Translations under genes and position numbers: made by a program | Shown: one piece after another, positions 43,286-52,797 of the stretch | How the letters are laid out: every line of letters begins with the position of its first letter | How positions within the stretch are numbered: the first letter of the stretch is position 1 | Notes under the pieces: generated by a model | Databases searched by the model: none | What the model saw: the letters and a program-made list of their open reading frames with translations, nothing else | Told to the model about the DNA's origin: nothing | Assembly: GCF_030403505.1 (NCBI RefSeq) | Contig: NZ_JAUEMJ010000007.1 | Location: 1-64,000, forward strand | DNA length: 64,000 nt | Direction of reading: 5' to 3' | Source of the DNA: Glycomyces tritici | GTDB lineage: Bacteria; Actinomycetota; Actinomycetes; Mycobacteriales; Micromonosporaceae

Positions 43286-44347
43286 TTGGACCTCCCCCCG
43301 TGGGCCTGGGCTCTCACGATGGTGGTGCTGGCCTCCGTGGTCGTACTCGACCTCGCGATGGCCATCCGCAACCCCCACAAGCTCTCGACGAAGGAAGCGG
43401 CCTCCTGGGCCGGCGTCTACATCGGCGCGGCGCTGGTCTTCGGCGTCATCATGTTCGTCACCCAAGGCGCGACTTACGGCGGGCAGTTCTACGCCGGCTA
43501 CCTGACCGAGCTGGCGCTCTCGGTCGACAACCTCTTCGTCTTCCTGCTCATCATCCAGGGCTTCCGGGTCCCGCCGGTGCTCCAGTCGCGTGTGCTGCTG
43601 GTCGGCATCGTCCTCTCGATCATCCTCCGCGGCGGCTTCATCGCGGTGGGCTCCGTGCTCATCGCGAAGTTCAGCTGGGTCTTCCTCATCTTCGGCGCGA
43701 TCCTCATCTGGACCGCGATCGGGCAGCTCCGCGAGAACGCCCACGAAGGCGAGGAGGGCGAGGAGCACTACGAGAAGTCGCGCTTCATGAAGTTCGCCGA
43801 GTCGAAGATGCGCGTGAGCGCCGACTACCACGGCAGCAAGCTCTTCACCCGCATCGACGGCGTCAAGTTCGTGACGCCGCTGCTGCTGGCGATGATCGCG
43901 ATCGGCTCGACGGACATCCTGTTCGCCCTCGACTCGATCCCGGCGATCTTCGGCCTCACCCAGGAGCCGTACCTGGTCTTCACCGCCACGATCTTCGCGC
44001 TCATGGGCCTGCGCCAGCTGTACTTCCTGCTGGCCGCGATGCTCAAGTCGCTGAAGTACCTGCACCTGGGTCTGGCGGCGATCCTCGGCTGGATCGGCGT
44101 CAAGCTCGTCATGAACGGCCTGGCGGAGAACCAGCTGCCGTTCATCAACGGCGGCCACCACATCGAGTGGATGCCGCACATCCCGACCACGATCTCGCTC
44201 GGCATCATCGCCGGCGTGCTGGCCGCGGTCGTGATCGCCAACTGGTTCCTGCTGCGCCGCCAGGGCAAGTCCTTCAAGGAGCTCTTCGCGGAGTCCGAGG
44301 CCGAGATGGACGCCGCCGCCCCCGCGGTGGCGGGCGTCGATAAGTAA
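43286..44347 (+). CDS. TerC family integral membrane protein
   Basis: The product has 353 residues with about eight membrane segments. The signature acidic helices TELALSVDNLFVFLLI and TDILFALDSIPAIF are present. TerC/Alx proteins export Mn2+ or metallate secreted proteins. The TTG start at 43286 has AAGGAAGG about 8 nt upstream. Control by a Mn2+ riboswitch just upstream supports a manganese-export role here rather than tellurite resistance. Confidence 0.92.
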   Translation: MDLPPWAWALTMVVLASVVVLDLAMAIRNPHKLSTKEAASWAGVYIGAALVFGVIMFVTQGATYGGQFYAGYLTELALSVDNLFVFLLIIQGFRVPPVLQSRVLLVGIVLSIILRGGFIAVGSVLIAKFSWVFLIFGAILIWTAIGQLRENAHEGEEGEEHYEKSRFMKFAESKMRVSADYHGSKLFTRIDGVKFVTPLLLAMIAIGSTDILFALDSIPAIFGLTQEPYLVFTATIFALMGLRQLYFLLAAMLKSLKYLHLGLAAILGWIGVKLVMNGLAENQLPFINGGHHIEWMPHIPTTISLGIIAGVLAAVVIANWFLLRRQGKSFKELFAESEAEMDAAAPAVAGVDK

Positions 44348-44362
44348 GCACGCAAGCGCACA

Positions 44363-44414
44363 GCAAGCGGAACGGCCCGCCTCCCCGGAAGGGAAGGCGG
44401 GCCGTTCCGCTTGC
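44363..44414. terminator. Bidirectional terminator between terC and the NlpC/P60-like gene
   Basis: The perfect 19-bp arms 44363-44381 and 44396-44414 with a 14-nt loop separate convergent genes. Confidence 0.8.
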
Positions 44415-44421
44415 GGCGTTC

Positions 44422-45351
44422 TCAGGCCTGCACGGGCAGGCGGCGGCAGGCGGTGATGCCCGCCAGCTCGGAGTCCTTGAGCGATTCGACGACGACCTTG
44501 CCGTAGACCGAGGACGAGAAGATGACCTCGGGCAGGTCGGTCTGGCTGCGCTCGGCCATGATCGCCGGGGTCCTGGAGTCGCCGCCGTGCTCGAGGAACA
44601 CCAGGTCGCCGGGGTGGAGGTCCTCGAACTGGACGGCCTCGCCGGATTCGATGAGCGCGTCGTTGAAGCGCGGCACGTCGATGCCGAGCTGGCGGTAGAC
44701 GATCCACACCAGGCCGGGGGCGTCGATGCCGTAGGCGCTGACGCCGCCGTGGAGGTACGGGATCTCCAGGAGCTGCTGGGCGAGTTTCACCGCGTCGAGC
44801 CCGGCCGCGATGAGCGCGGTCGAGGGCGCATCGGTGACGGGTTCGTTGGCGAGGTCGCGCTGGGGCACCCAGCCGGGCTGCCGCGGCCCGGGCAGGCCCA
44901 CGGGGACCCAGCCGCGGTAGGCGGCGCCGACGACCCGCAGGCGGGTGCCGAGGGTGACGCCCGGGATGGCGACGTCGCCGCCCGGTTCCTCCCGCACGGC
45001 GGTCGCGGTGGCGCTCACGAAGTGCTCGACGCCCTCATTGTCGTTCTCGGCGGGGTGCACGAGCTGGTCGAGCGGGACCCAGCCGGAGGTCTCCTGCTGC
45101 GGGCAGGAGACCTCGGCCCAGCCGTCGGCGACCTGGAGGACTTCGACGCGGGTGCCGAGGAGGCACTGGGTGCGCACGCGCCCCTTGAGGCCGTTGGCGC
45201 GGATGTCGTTGGTGAGCCGGGCGACCCATTCCCGGATGGCGGACGGCACGCCGAGTGCGAGGCGGTCCTCCGGTCCCGGGGCCGAGGGCTGGGCCCAGAG
45301 GGTCGCGACTGCGACGGCGATCAACGCCGGTTGTCCAGGTGCGATCGGCAC
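44422..45351 (-). CDS. NlpC/P60-like protein with SH3 domains, catalytic residues lost
   Basis: The product has 309 residues. It carries two bacterial SH3-like modules (about 60-115 with VRTQCLLGTRVEVL, and 118-180 with VREEP-GGDVAIPG), then an NlpC/P60 fold (about 195-300) recognisable by YLHGG...GLVWIVYRQLGIDVPR and DLHPGDLVFLE. The catalytic D-C-S-G is D-A-P-G, and the usual His region reads SRTPAIMAE, so peptidase activity is probably gone. It could bind cell-wall peptides or regulate an active partner. GTG 45351 follows GGAGAG. Confidence 0.8.
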   Translation of the reverse strand: MPIAPGQPALIAVAVATLWAQPSAPGPEDRLALGVPSAIREWVARLTNDIRANGLKGRVRTQCLLGTRVEVLQVADGWAEVSCPQQETSGWVPLDQLVHPAENDNEGVEHFVSATATAVREEPGGDVAIPGVTLGTRLRVVGAAYRGWVPVGLPGPRQPGWVPQRDLANEPVTDAPSTALIAAGLDAVKLAQQLLEIPYLHGGVSAYGIDAPGLVWIVYRQLGIDVPRFNDALIESGEAVQFEDLHPGDLVFLEHGGDSRTPAIMAERSQTDLPEVIFSSSVYGKVVVESLKDSELAGITACRRLPVQA

Positions 45352-45575
45352 GGTTGGTTCTCTCCGGATGGCTCGAGCGGTTCGTCGTATGAAACGCGAG
45401 CAGGGGGGACCTCCACCAGCCCGCCGCGTTCTTCGCAGCACCGACCACCCACTGTAGCAAGTGTATTCGGATCGCGACGCTGCGGTCTGAGGGTGATGTC
45501 CGATGCCTATCGCACGCAATGGCCGCGAACCATGCGAAAGGTCCCGCGTGTCCGCGCTGTGGCAAGATTTTTGCC

Positions 45576-46643
45576 ATGACCGCAGTGCACGAAGCCCTCA
45601 GCCGCCTGTCCGCCGCCGCCGACGCGGGGGAGGCCCCGGCCGCCGCCGACCTCGAAGCGGTGCTGGCGAGCGCGGACGCCGAGCTCATGGACGTGGTCGC
45701 CGCGGCCGCGCGGCACCGGTTCCGCCACTTCGGGAACACGGTCAAGCTCAACTACCTGGTGAACCTCAAGAGCGGGCTGTGCCCCGAGGACTGCAACTAC
45801 TGCTCGCAGCGGCTCGGTTCGAAGGCCGACGTCCTCAAGTACACGTGGCTGAGCCCGGAGCAGGCCGCCGAGCAGGCCGCGGCCGGCGTCTCGGGCGGGG
45901 CCTCGCGGGTGTGCCTGGTCGCAAGCGGGCGCGGTCCGACCGATATGGACGTCGAGCGCGTCGGCAAGACCATCGCCGCGGTGAAGAACGCCGCACCCGG
46001 CGTGGAGGTGTGCGCGTGCCTGGGCCTGCTCAAGGAGGGCCAGGCCGAGCGCCTCGCCGACCTCGGCGCGGACGCCTACAACCACAACCTCAACACCGCT
46101 GAGGACTCCTACGCCGAGATCTGCTCGACCCACACCTTCGGCGACCGGGTGGACACCGTGAACGCCGCGCACGGCGCGGGCCTGTCCCCGTGCTCGGGCC
46201 TCATCGCGGGCATGGGGGAGTCGGACGCCGACCTCGTCTCGGTCGCCTTGGGGCTCAGGGGGCTCGATGTGGACTCGATCCCGGTGAACTTCCTGCTGCC
46301 CTTCGACGGCACGCCCCTCCAGGACACGTGGGAGCTCGACCCGCGCCGGTGCCTGCGCATCCTCGCGATGGTGCGCCTGGCGAACCCGGCCGCGGAGGTG
46401 CGCCTCGCGGCGGGCCGCGAGGTCCACTTGCGGCACATGCAGGGCGTGGCGCTCCAGATCGTCAACTCGATCTTCCTGGGGGACTACCTGACCAGCGAGG
46501 GCCAGGCGGCGAAGGACGACCTCGCGCTCATCGCGGACGCGGGCCTCGTCCCCCTCGGTCTTGACGCCGCCCCCGAGGCGGTCCGCGAGGCGGTCAAGCC
46601 CCGCAAGCGCGGGGCGGGCACCGACGTGGCCCCGAACGCCTGA
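45576..46643 (+). CDS. bioB: Biotin synthase
   Basis: The 355-residue radical SAM enzyme has the cluster motif C-x3-C-x2-C at Cys69, Cys73 and Cys76 (CPEDCNYC), preceded by [12 protein letters not shown], and later [12 protein letters not shown] and GLIAGMGE. It inserts sulfur into dethiobiotin. ATG 45576 was chosen; the frame is open 19 codons up to 45519. GGCAA-N5-TTGCC directly precedes the ATG. No other biotin genes are adjacent. Confidence 0.93.
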   Translation: MTAVHEALSRLSAAADAGEAPAAADLEAVLASADAELMDVVAAAARHRFRHFGNTVKLNYLVNLKSGLCPEDCNYCSQRLGSKADVLKYTWLSPEQAAEQAAAGVSGGASRVCLVASGRGPTDMDVERVGKTIAAVKNAAPGVEVCACLGLLKEGQAERLADLGADAYNHNLNTAEDSYAEICSTHTFGDRVDTVNAAHGAGLSPCSGLIAGMGESDADLVSVALGLRGLDVDSIPVNFLLPFDGTPLQDTWELDPRRCLRILAMVRLANPAAEVRLAAGREVHLRHMQGVALQIVNSIFLGDYLTSEGQAAKDDLALIADAGLVPLGLDAAPEAVREAVKPRKRGAGTDVAPNA

Positions 46644-46726
46644 TCCGGGGACGGTGTCGGACCCCGTCCGTACGATCGGGGCGGGGCGCCGTGCACCGCG
46701 GCCGGCGCCGGACAGGAGGCACCGGT

Positions 46727-47065
46727 ATGGAGCGCTATCTGATCTCGTTCGACGACGGGGCGATGACCTTCCCCGAGGAGGACCTGCCCGAGGTGAGCCG
46801 GGATTCGCGCGCGGTGGTCGCGGCGGCGAAGGAGGCCGGCGTCTGGATCTTCGGCGCAGGGCTGGAAAGCCAGCGCGCGAGCATCGTGGACACAGACGGC
46901 ACGGTCGCCGAGGGGCCGTTCCCCGAGACCAAGGCGGTCCTGGGCGGGTTCGCGATCATCGAGGTGGACTCCGGCGAGGAGGCCCTGGCGTGGGCCGCCC
47001 GGTTCGCGAAGGCCTGCCGGTGCGCGCAGGAGGTCCGGGTCCTCCTCTACGACCCGGACTCCTGA
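46727..47065 (+). CDS. YCII/DGPF-domain protein
   Basis: The 112-residue protein has the YCII-related ferredoxin-like fold: MERYLISFDDGAM at the start, AGVWIFGAGLESQRA, and DGPF-like EGPFPETKAVLGGF followed by EVDSGEEALAWAARF. Some members act with ECF sigma factors or as dehalogenase-like enzymes; here no partner is adjacent. CAGGAGG lies 8 nt before the ATG. It converges with the LacI-type gene 7 bp away. Confidence 0.82.
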   Translation: MERYLISFDDGAMTFPEEDLPEVSRDSRAVVAAAKEAGVWIFGAGLESQRASIVDTDGTVAEGPFPETKAVLGGFAIIEVDSGEEALAWAARFAKACRCAQEVRVLLYDPDS

Positions 47066-47072
47066 CCCCGGT

Positions 47073-48092
47073 TCAGACCAGGGGTGCGGTGGACTCGCGG
47101 ACGACGAGCTCGGTGGCGAGCTCGAGGCGGGGCGAGTCGATGTCGTTGCCGGCCGCCATCTCCAGGACCGTGCGGGCGGCGAGGGCGCCCATCTCGGCGA
47201 GGGGCTGGCGCACCGTGGTCAGCGGCGGGCTGGTCCAGCGCGACTCGGGGAGGTCGTCGAAGCCGATGATGCTCACGTGCTCGGGGATGCGCAGGCCCGC
47301 TTGGCGGATCGCCTCGTAGGCGCCGAAGGCCATCTGGTCCGAGGAGGCGAAGATCGCGGTCGGCGGCTCGGGGAGGCGCATGAGCGAGGACGCGGCGTCG
47401 AAGCCGGACTGGTGGTAGAAGTCGCCGTCGTAGATCAGCGTCGGGTCGTAGGTGAGGCCGGCCGCGTCAAGGGCGGCGCGGTAGCCGTCGAAGCGCGCCC
47501 GGGAGCAGAGCACCTGCTTGGGGCCGTGGATGAAGCCGATACGGGTATGGCCCAAGGAGATCAGGTGTTCGGTCGCGGCCAGGCCGCCGGCCCAGTTGGT
47601 GGCGCCGATCGCCGGGGCGTCCATCGTCGGGCCCCCGGAGGGGTCGAGCACGACCATGGGGACCCCGAGGTGGCGCAGCTGCTCCAGGATCGGGGAGGCG
47701 AGCTGGGAGACCACCAGGATGACGCCGTCGGAGGCGCGCGTGCGGAGGTTGTCCAGCCACTGCTCGGTCGAGGCGCGGCGGCGGTGGACCGCCGAGACCA
47801 CGGTGCCGACGCCGGCGGCGTGGGCCGCGTCCTCGACGCCGCGGATGATCTCCACGGCCCAGGGGCTGTCCAGTTCGTTGAAGACGAGGTCGACCAGGCG
47901 CGCGCGGCTGGGCGCGCGGGTGGAGCGGCGGCGCTGATAGCCGCGCTCGTTCAGCAGTTCCTCGACGCGTTTGCGCGTCTCGGGGGCGACGTCCGAGCGT
48001 CCGTTGATGACTCGCGAGACCGTCGGCACGCTGACGCCGGCCTCGTCGGCGATGGCCCGGATCGTGATGCGCCCATGTTCGTCTTCGCTCAA
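47073..48092 (-). CDS. LacI-family transcriptional regulator
   Basis: The product has 339 residues: an N-terminal LacI HTH (TIRAIADEAGVSVPTVSRVI), hinge helix, and periplasmic-binding-protein-like ligand domain (about 60-335). The TTG at 48092 follows AGGAGG by 6 nt. It is divergent from the GH3 operon and is most likely its sugar-responsive repressor; LacI-type palindromes lie in the shared intergenic region. Confidence 0.9.
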   Translation of the reverse strand: MSEDEHGRITIRAIADEAGVSVPTVSRVINGRSDVAPETRKRVEELLNERGYQRRRSTRAPSRARLVDLVFNELDSPWAVEIIRGVEDAAHAAGVGTVVSAVHRRRASTEQWLDNLRTRASDGVILVVSQLASPILEQLRHLGVPMVVLDPSGGPTMDAPAIGATNWAGGLAATEHLISLGHTRIGFIHGPKQVLCSRARFDGYRAALDAAGLTYDPTLIYDGDFYHQSGFDAASSLMRLPEPPTAIFASSDQMAFGAYEAIRQAGLRIPEHVSIIGFDDLPESRWTSPPLTTVRQPLAEMGALAARTVLEMAAGNDIDSPRLELATELVVRESTAPLV

Positions 48093-48168
48093 AGGTCCTC
48101 CTGGTCGTTCCTGCCCAACCGTAGTGCCGACATCTTATAGCTGTGCCCCAGGGCTCCCGGATTCCACC

Positions 48169-48179
48169 CGAAACTTTCG
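48169..48179. promoter_or_regulatory. LacI-type operator candidate 1
   Basis: CGAAACTTTCG is a perfect palindrome around a central C, the form bound by several actinobacterial LacI-family xylose and xylobiose regulators. It lies between the divergent regulator and GH3 genes. Confidence 0.5.
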
Positions 48180-48294
48180 AGAACTTCGCTCGATAAAACG
48201 TCCTGGGCAAACGCATCCCACGCTTAAATCAAGCCTAGAAGTAGCCCGTCATCAATGTTATGGTGTGCAAACCTGTATCGAAAACGATCAGAAA

Positions 48295-48307
48295 AGTTTC
48301 AGAAACT
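48295..48307. promoter_or_regulatory. LacI-type operator candidate 2
   Basis: AGTTTC-A-GAAACT is a perfect palindrome 53 bp upstream of the GH3 start codon and within its leader. Confidence 0.45.
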
Positions 48308-48359
48308 ATCGGCCCGGAACCAGCAGTTCCAATGCTCCGGGCCGCTTGAGTGGAGCAGC

Positions 48360-50684
48360 ATGGACACCGACACCCCCGCGGACGCGGCCGAACGCGCCGC
48401 CGGTCTTGTCAAGCGGATGACGCTCGAAGAGAAATGCGCGCAGCTGTACAGCCTGTGGCGCGGCGTCGACGCGGACGCCGCCGACATGGCCCCGCACCAG
48501 AGCGAGCAGAACAGCGGCGTCTCCGAGGACGAGGCCATCGCGCACGGGTTGGGCCAGCTGACCCGCCCCTTCGGTTCGGCCCCTGTCCCGGCCGCCGAAG
48601 GCGCGGCCAACCTCGCCGCCCTGCAGCAGCGCATCCGGGCCTCCAGCCGCTTCGGCATCGCCGCCCTGGCCCACGAGGAGTGCCTCACCGGTTTCATGGC
48701 CCACGGCGCGACCATCTTCCCGACCGCCCTCGCCTGGGGCGCGACCTTCGACCCCGAGCTCATCGGCGCGATGGCCCAGCAGATCGGCGCGACCATGCGC
48801 AGCGTGGGCGTCCACCAGGGCCTCGCCCCCGTGCTGGACGTCGTCGCCGACTCGCGCTGGGGCCGGACCGAGGAGACGATGGGCGAGGACCCGTACCTGA
48901 CGGGCACGCTCGCCACCGCGTACGTCTCGGGCCTCCAGGACTCCGGGATCGTCGCCACGCTGAAGCACTTCGCCGGCTACTCCGCCTCGCACGCGGCCCG
49001 CAACTTCGGACCGGTCTACATGGGCCCGCGGCAGTTCGCCGAGACTTACCTGACCCCGTTCGAGATGGCCGTGCGCATCGGCCGCGCCGGCTCCGTGATG
49101 CCCTCCTACGCCGCCAACGACGGCATCGCCTCCCACGCCAACCCCGAGCTGCTGCAGAGCATCCTGCGGGACGAATGGGGCTTCGAGGGGACCGTGGTCT
49201 CCGACTACTTCGGCGTCAACTTCCTCAACTCCCTGCACAGCGTCGCCGCCGACCGCTCCGAAGCGGCCGTGCTGGGCCTCGCGGGCGGCGTGGACGTCGA
49301 GCTGCCGAGCGTCGACTGCTACGGCGAGCCCCTGCAGTCCGCCGTCGCCGCCGGCCGCATCGACGAAGGCGTGATCGACCGCGCCGTCGAGCGCGTGCTC
49401 ACCCAGAAGATCCAGCTGGGCCTCCTCGAGGAGCTCCCCGAGCCCGCCGCGGAGATCGACCTCGACCCGCCCCACGCCCGCGTGCTGGCCGCCGAGGTGG
49501 CCCGCAAGTCGATCGTGCTCCTGTCCAACGACGGCACGCTGCCGCTCAAGGCCGAGCCGGGGCGGATCGCGCTCGTCGGCCCCGTCGCGGACGACAAGGC
49601 CGTCATGCTCGGCTGCTATGCCTTCCCGAACCACCACGGCCGCAACGATGCCGCGTCCATCGACTCGGACGACCCGTACCCGCACGTGGACATGGGCGTC
49701 TCGATCGCCACGCTCCTCGAGCGGCTCAAAGCGGACCTCCCGGCCGCGGTCGTCGAGCACCTCGCCGCCGGCTCCGTCCTCGACGCCTCCGACGCCGAGA
49801 TCGCCGCCGCGGCGAACGCCGCCGCCGCTGCCGACCTCGCGATCGTCGCCGTCGGCGACCGCTCCGGGCTCTTCGGCCGGGGCACCTCCGGCGAGGGCTG
49901 CGACGCCCCGACGCACGCGCTGCCGGGCCGCCAGGCCGAACTGCTCGAAGCGGTGCTCGACTCCGGCACGCCCACCGTGGTCGTCGTGATCTCGGGCCGC
50001 CCGTACGCGCTCGGCACGGCCCCGGACCGGGCCGCCGCGATCGTGCAGGCGTTCCTGCCCGGCCAGGAGGGCGCCGGCGCGATCAGCGCGGTGCTCACCG
50101 GAGCGGCCGAGCCCGAAGGGCGCCTGCCTGCGGGCGTTCCGGCGCGCGCGGACTCCCCGCCCGCCACCTACCTCGCCCCTGAACTGGCCCGGCGCTCCTC
50201 GGTCTCGTCGGTGGACCCGACGGCCCGCTACGTGTTCGGCCACGGCCTCTCGTACACCGAGTTCACGTGGGACGAGGCGGCGCTCGTCTCCGGCGCCGAG
50301 GTCGGCCCGGACGAAGTCGTCGAGCTCGCGGTCCGCGTGCGCAACACGGGTGAGCGCCACGGCACCGAGGTCGTGCAGCTCTACCTCCACGACCCGGTGG
50401 CCTCCGCGGTTCGCCCCGTGCAGCGCCTGGTCGGTTTCGCGCGGCTCGACCTGGCTCCCGGTGAGGCCGGCGAGGCCCGCTTCGCCATGCCCGTCGAGCT
50501 GGCCGCGTTCGTCGGTGCGGACGGCGGGTGGGTCGTCGAGGCAGGGGCGCTCGAGCTGCGTCTCGCGCGGTCGGCGGCGGACACTGTGGCCTCGCTGAAC
50601 GTCGAGGTGACGGGCACCCGGCGCCTGGAGCCGGGCACCCGGGCCCTGGCGACCCAAGTCACTTCCGCGTCCGTTGTCGGCTAG
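48360..50684 (+). CDS. Glycoside hydrolase family 3 protein (beta-glucosidase/beta-xylosidase)
   Basis: The product has 774 residues and three GH3 parts: a TIM barrel (about 1-330) with substrate-site KHFAGYSA and probable nucleophile Asp282 (GTVVSDYFG), an alpha/beta sandwich (about 385-600), and a C-terminal fibronectin-III-like domain (about 660-770). There is no signal peptide, so it acts on imported oligosaccharides in the cytoplasm. ATG 48360 has GGAG upstream. It is the first gene of the LacI-controlled cluster. Confidence 0.92.
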   Translation: MDTDTPADAAERAAGLVKRMTLEEKCAQLYSLWRGVDADAADMAPHQSEQNSGVSEDEAIAHGLGQLTRPFGSAPVPAAEGAANLAALQQRIRASSRFGIAALAHEECLTGFMAHGATIFPTALAWGATFDPELIGAMAQQIGATMRSVGVHQGLAPVLDVVADSRWGRTEETMGEDPYLTGTLATAYVSGLQDSGIVATLKHFAGYSASHAARNFGPVYMGPRQFAETYLTPFEMAVRIGRAGSVMPSYAANDGIASHANPELLQSILRDEWGFEGTVVSDYFGVNFLNSLHSVAADRSEAAVLGLAGGVDVELPSVDCYGEPLQSAVAAGRIDEGVIDRAVERVLTQKIQLGLLEELPEPAAEIDLDPPHARVLAAEVARKSIVLLSNDGTLPLKAEPGRIALVGPVADDKAVMLGCYAFPNHHGRNDAASIDSDDPYPHVDMGVSIATLLERLKADLPAAVVEHLAAGSVLDASDAEIAAAANAAAAADLAIVAVGDRSGLFGRGTSGEGCDAPTHALPGRQAELLEAVLDSGTPTVVVVISGRPYALGTAPDRAAAIVQAFLPGQEGAGAISAVLTGAAEPEGRLPAGVPARADSPPATYLAPELARRSSVSSVDPTARYVFGHGLSYTEFTWDEAALVSGAEVGPDEVVELAVRVRNTGERHGTEVVQLYLHDPVASAVRPVQRLVGFARLDLAPGEAGEARFAMPVELAAFVGADGGWVVEAGALELRLARSAADTVASLNVEVTGTRRLEPGTRALATQVTSASVVG

Positions 50685-50698
50685 TATTCACTCAGACG

Positions 50699-50715
50699 CT
50701 GGAAAGCGTTTACAG
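50699..50715 (+). promoter_or_regulatory. LacI-type operator and promoter before the oxidoreductase
   Basis: CTGGAAAGCGTTTACAG is a near-perfect palindrome (six of eight pairs) of the LacI-family CG-centred type. A -10-like TAGTAT (50682-50687) overlaps the GH3 stop, so repressor bound here could block an internal promoter. Confidence 0.6.
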
Positions 50716-50738
50716 ACCCTGTGACGAAGGAGTCCACT

Positions 50739-51836
50739 GTGTCCTCCCCCTACCGCCTCGCCGTAGTCGGCACCGGCGGCATCGCCCACCTGCACGCCGA
50801 GCAGCTGCGCGATCACTGTCAAGGCCGGATCGAGCTGGTCGCGGCCGTCGACCCCGACACCGACCGCCTCAACGCGTTCAAGCAGAAGTTCGGCGTCGCG
50901 AGCGGGTACGCCTCGATCGAGGAGCTGCTGGCCGCCGAGACCCTCGACCTGGTCGACCTCTGCACCCCGCCCGTGGCGCACGCGCCCGGTGCCATCGCCG
51001 CCCTCGAAGCCGGCGTCGGCGTCATCTGCGAGAAGCCCCCGGCGCTGAGCCTCGCCGAGTTCGACCGGATCGCCGCCGCCGCATCCGCCTCGAAGGGCGA
51101 CTTCGCGCTCATCTCCCAGCACCGCTTCGGCTCCGCCGCCGAACGCGTGCGCGACATGACCGCCTCGGGCGTCCTCGGCCGCCTCGCCGTCGCGAAATGC
51201 GACACCCTCTGGTACCGCCCCGAGGAGTACTTCGCGGTCGAATGGCGCGGACGCTGGGAGACCGAGGGCGGCGGCCCCACCATGGGCCACGGCATCCACC
51301 AGATCGACACGCTCCTCTCCCTGGTCGGGCCTTGGTCCGAAGTGGTCGCCACCGCCCACCGCCACCGCCGCATCACCAACACCGAGGACGTCTCGCACGC
51401 GATCGTCACCCTCGAGTCCGGTGCCTCGGTGGTCATCACGAACTCGCTGCTCTCCCCGCGCGAGGTCTCGCAGATCCGGCTCGACTTCGACAACGCCACC
51501 GTCGAACTCGACCACCTCTACGGCTACGGCGACGACAACTGGAGCATCCACCCGATCGACGCGGCCGCCGAAGAGGTCCACCTCGCCTGGGCGGGCGAGC
51601 CCCGCGGCCGGAACTCGGGCCACTACGCCCAGTTCCTGCGCATCGCCGACGCCCTCGACGGGAAGGCCGCCCCGCCGGTCACCGTCGAGGAGGCCCGCCG
51701 CACCCTCGAGCTCCTCGCCGCGATCTACGCCTCCGCCTTCACCGGCAAGCGCGTCCGCGCCGGGGAGATCGACCCGACCTCGCCGTTCTACCAGCGCATG
51801 GACGGCTCAGGCGCGCCCTGGCCCGACCGCAAGTGA
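50739..51836 (+). CDS. Gfo/Idh/MocA family oxidoreductase
   Basis: The 365-residue NAD(P)-dependent sugar or inositol dehydrogenase family protein has Rossmann motif VVGTGGIAHLH near the N-terminus, family motif CEKPPAL (the E-K-P) and a catalytic-region GHGIHQIDTL. GTG 50739 has AAGGAG 7 nt upstream and was preferred to the GTG at 50721. Downstream of GH3, it probably oxidises or epimerises the released sugar. Confidence 0.9.
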   Translation: MSSPYRLAVVGTGGIAHLHAEQLRDHCQGRIELVAAVDPDTDRLNAFKQKFGVASGYASIEELLAAETLDLVDLCTPPVAHAPGAIAALEAGVGVICEKPPALSLAEFDRIAAAASASKGDFALISQHRFGSAAERVRDMTASGVLGRLAVAKCDTLWYRPEEYFAVEWRGRWETEGGGPTMGHGIHQIDTLLSLVGPWSEVVATAHRHRRITNTEDVSHAIVTLESGASVVITNSLLSPREVSQIRLDFDNATVELDHLYGYGDDNWSIHPIDAAAEEVHLAWAGEPRGRNSGHYAQFLRIADALDGKAAPPVTVEEARRTLELLAAIYASAFTGKRVRAGEIDPTSPFYQRMDGSGAPWPDRK

Positions 51837-51883
51837 CCGCCCGACAGAGCCGCCAAACCGAGCAACGACTGGAGAGCACACCG

Positions 51884-52795
51884 ATGACGCTGCACCTCGA
51901 CGACAACGGCACCGCCGTCTCGATCAACAAGGGCGACTTGACGATCCTGCGGTACGTCTACCGCCCCGACAACGCCCAGTTCGAATCCCCGCGGCCCTAC
52001 TTCGAACCGCTCTACGACCTCGCCGGCAACCAGGTGAGCCTCTACCGCCCGCACGACCACGTGTGGCACAAGGGCATCGCGCTCTCCCTGCCGAACGCGG
52101 GCCCCGAGAACTTCTGGGGCGGCGCGACCTTCCGCCGCGGCAAGGGCTACGTGGACGAGAAGAACGACGGCGCCATGGTCCACAGTGAGTTCACCGAGCT
52201 CACCTCGGACGAGCACGGTGTCAAGGCCGTGGAGCGCCTCGACTGGATCACCCAGGACGGCCGCCACTTCTTCTCCGAGACCCGCACCTTCGCCGTCACC
52301 GTCCTCGCCGACGACACCTGGGTGCTGTCGTTCACGACCGCGTTCACCAACGACACCGAGAACACGGTCGTCATGGGCAGCCCCACCACCGAGGGCCGCG
52401 AGAACGCGGGCTACGGCGGCTTCTTCTGGCGCGGACCGCGCTCCTTCACCGAAGGCACCGTCTACACCGCCGAAGGCGAAGGCGGCGACGAGAAGATGGG
52501 CGAGCGCGGCGACTGGCTCGCCTACCGCGGCAAGCACGACTCGGTCGACGCCGTCTCCACGCTGGTCTTCACCGACCACCCGGAGAACCCGACCGCGCCC
52601 GTCAAGTGGTTCGTCCGCACGACCCCGTTCGCCGCGGTCTGCCCCGCGCCGTTCTTCGACACCGAGCTGCCGATGGAGCCCGGCGACACCGTGACGCTGC
52701 GCCACGCCGTCGCCATCTGCAACGGCGACACCGGCATCGACGGCGCCGCCAAGGCCGCTGCGCTCGCCGCCGCCGAACTGGACCGGTTGGGGTAG
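51884..52795 (+). CDS. PmoA-like (DUF6807) family protein
   Basis: The product has 303 residues, beta-rich, with RPYFEPLYDLAGNQVSLYRPHDHVWHKG near the N-terminus and a conserved His-rich pattern. Proteins of this type are annotated PmoA/DUF6807 and are usually found in sugar catabolic loci next to Gfo/Idh/MocA enzymes; the reaction is not established. GGAGAG precedes the ATG. The next gene follows after 2 bp. Confidence 0.78.
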   Translation: MTLHLDDNGTAVSINKGDLTILRYVYRPDNAQFESPRPYFEPLYDLAGNQVSLYRPHDHVWHKGIALSLPNAGPENFWGGATFRRGKGYVDEKNDGAMVHSEFTELTSDEHGVKAVERLDWITQDGRHFFSETRTFAVTVLADDTWVLSFTTAFTNDTENTVVMGSPTTEGRENAGYGGFFWRGPRSFTEGTVYTAEGEGGDEKMGERGDWLAYRGKHDSVDAVSTLVFTDHPENPTAPVKWFVRTTPFAAVCPAPFFDTELPMEPGDTVTLRHAVAICNGDTGIDGAAKAAALAAAELDRLG

Positions 52796-52797
52796 CG

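Noticed and set aside
45519..45575. Upstream extension of bioB encoding a CPRCGK segment
   Set aside because: Known BioB N-termini start near the chosen ATG; the extension has no ribosome binding site and the C-x-x-C is probably fortuitous.
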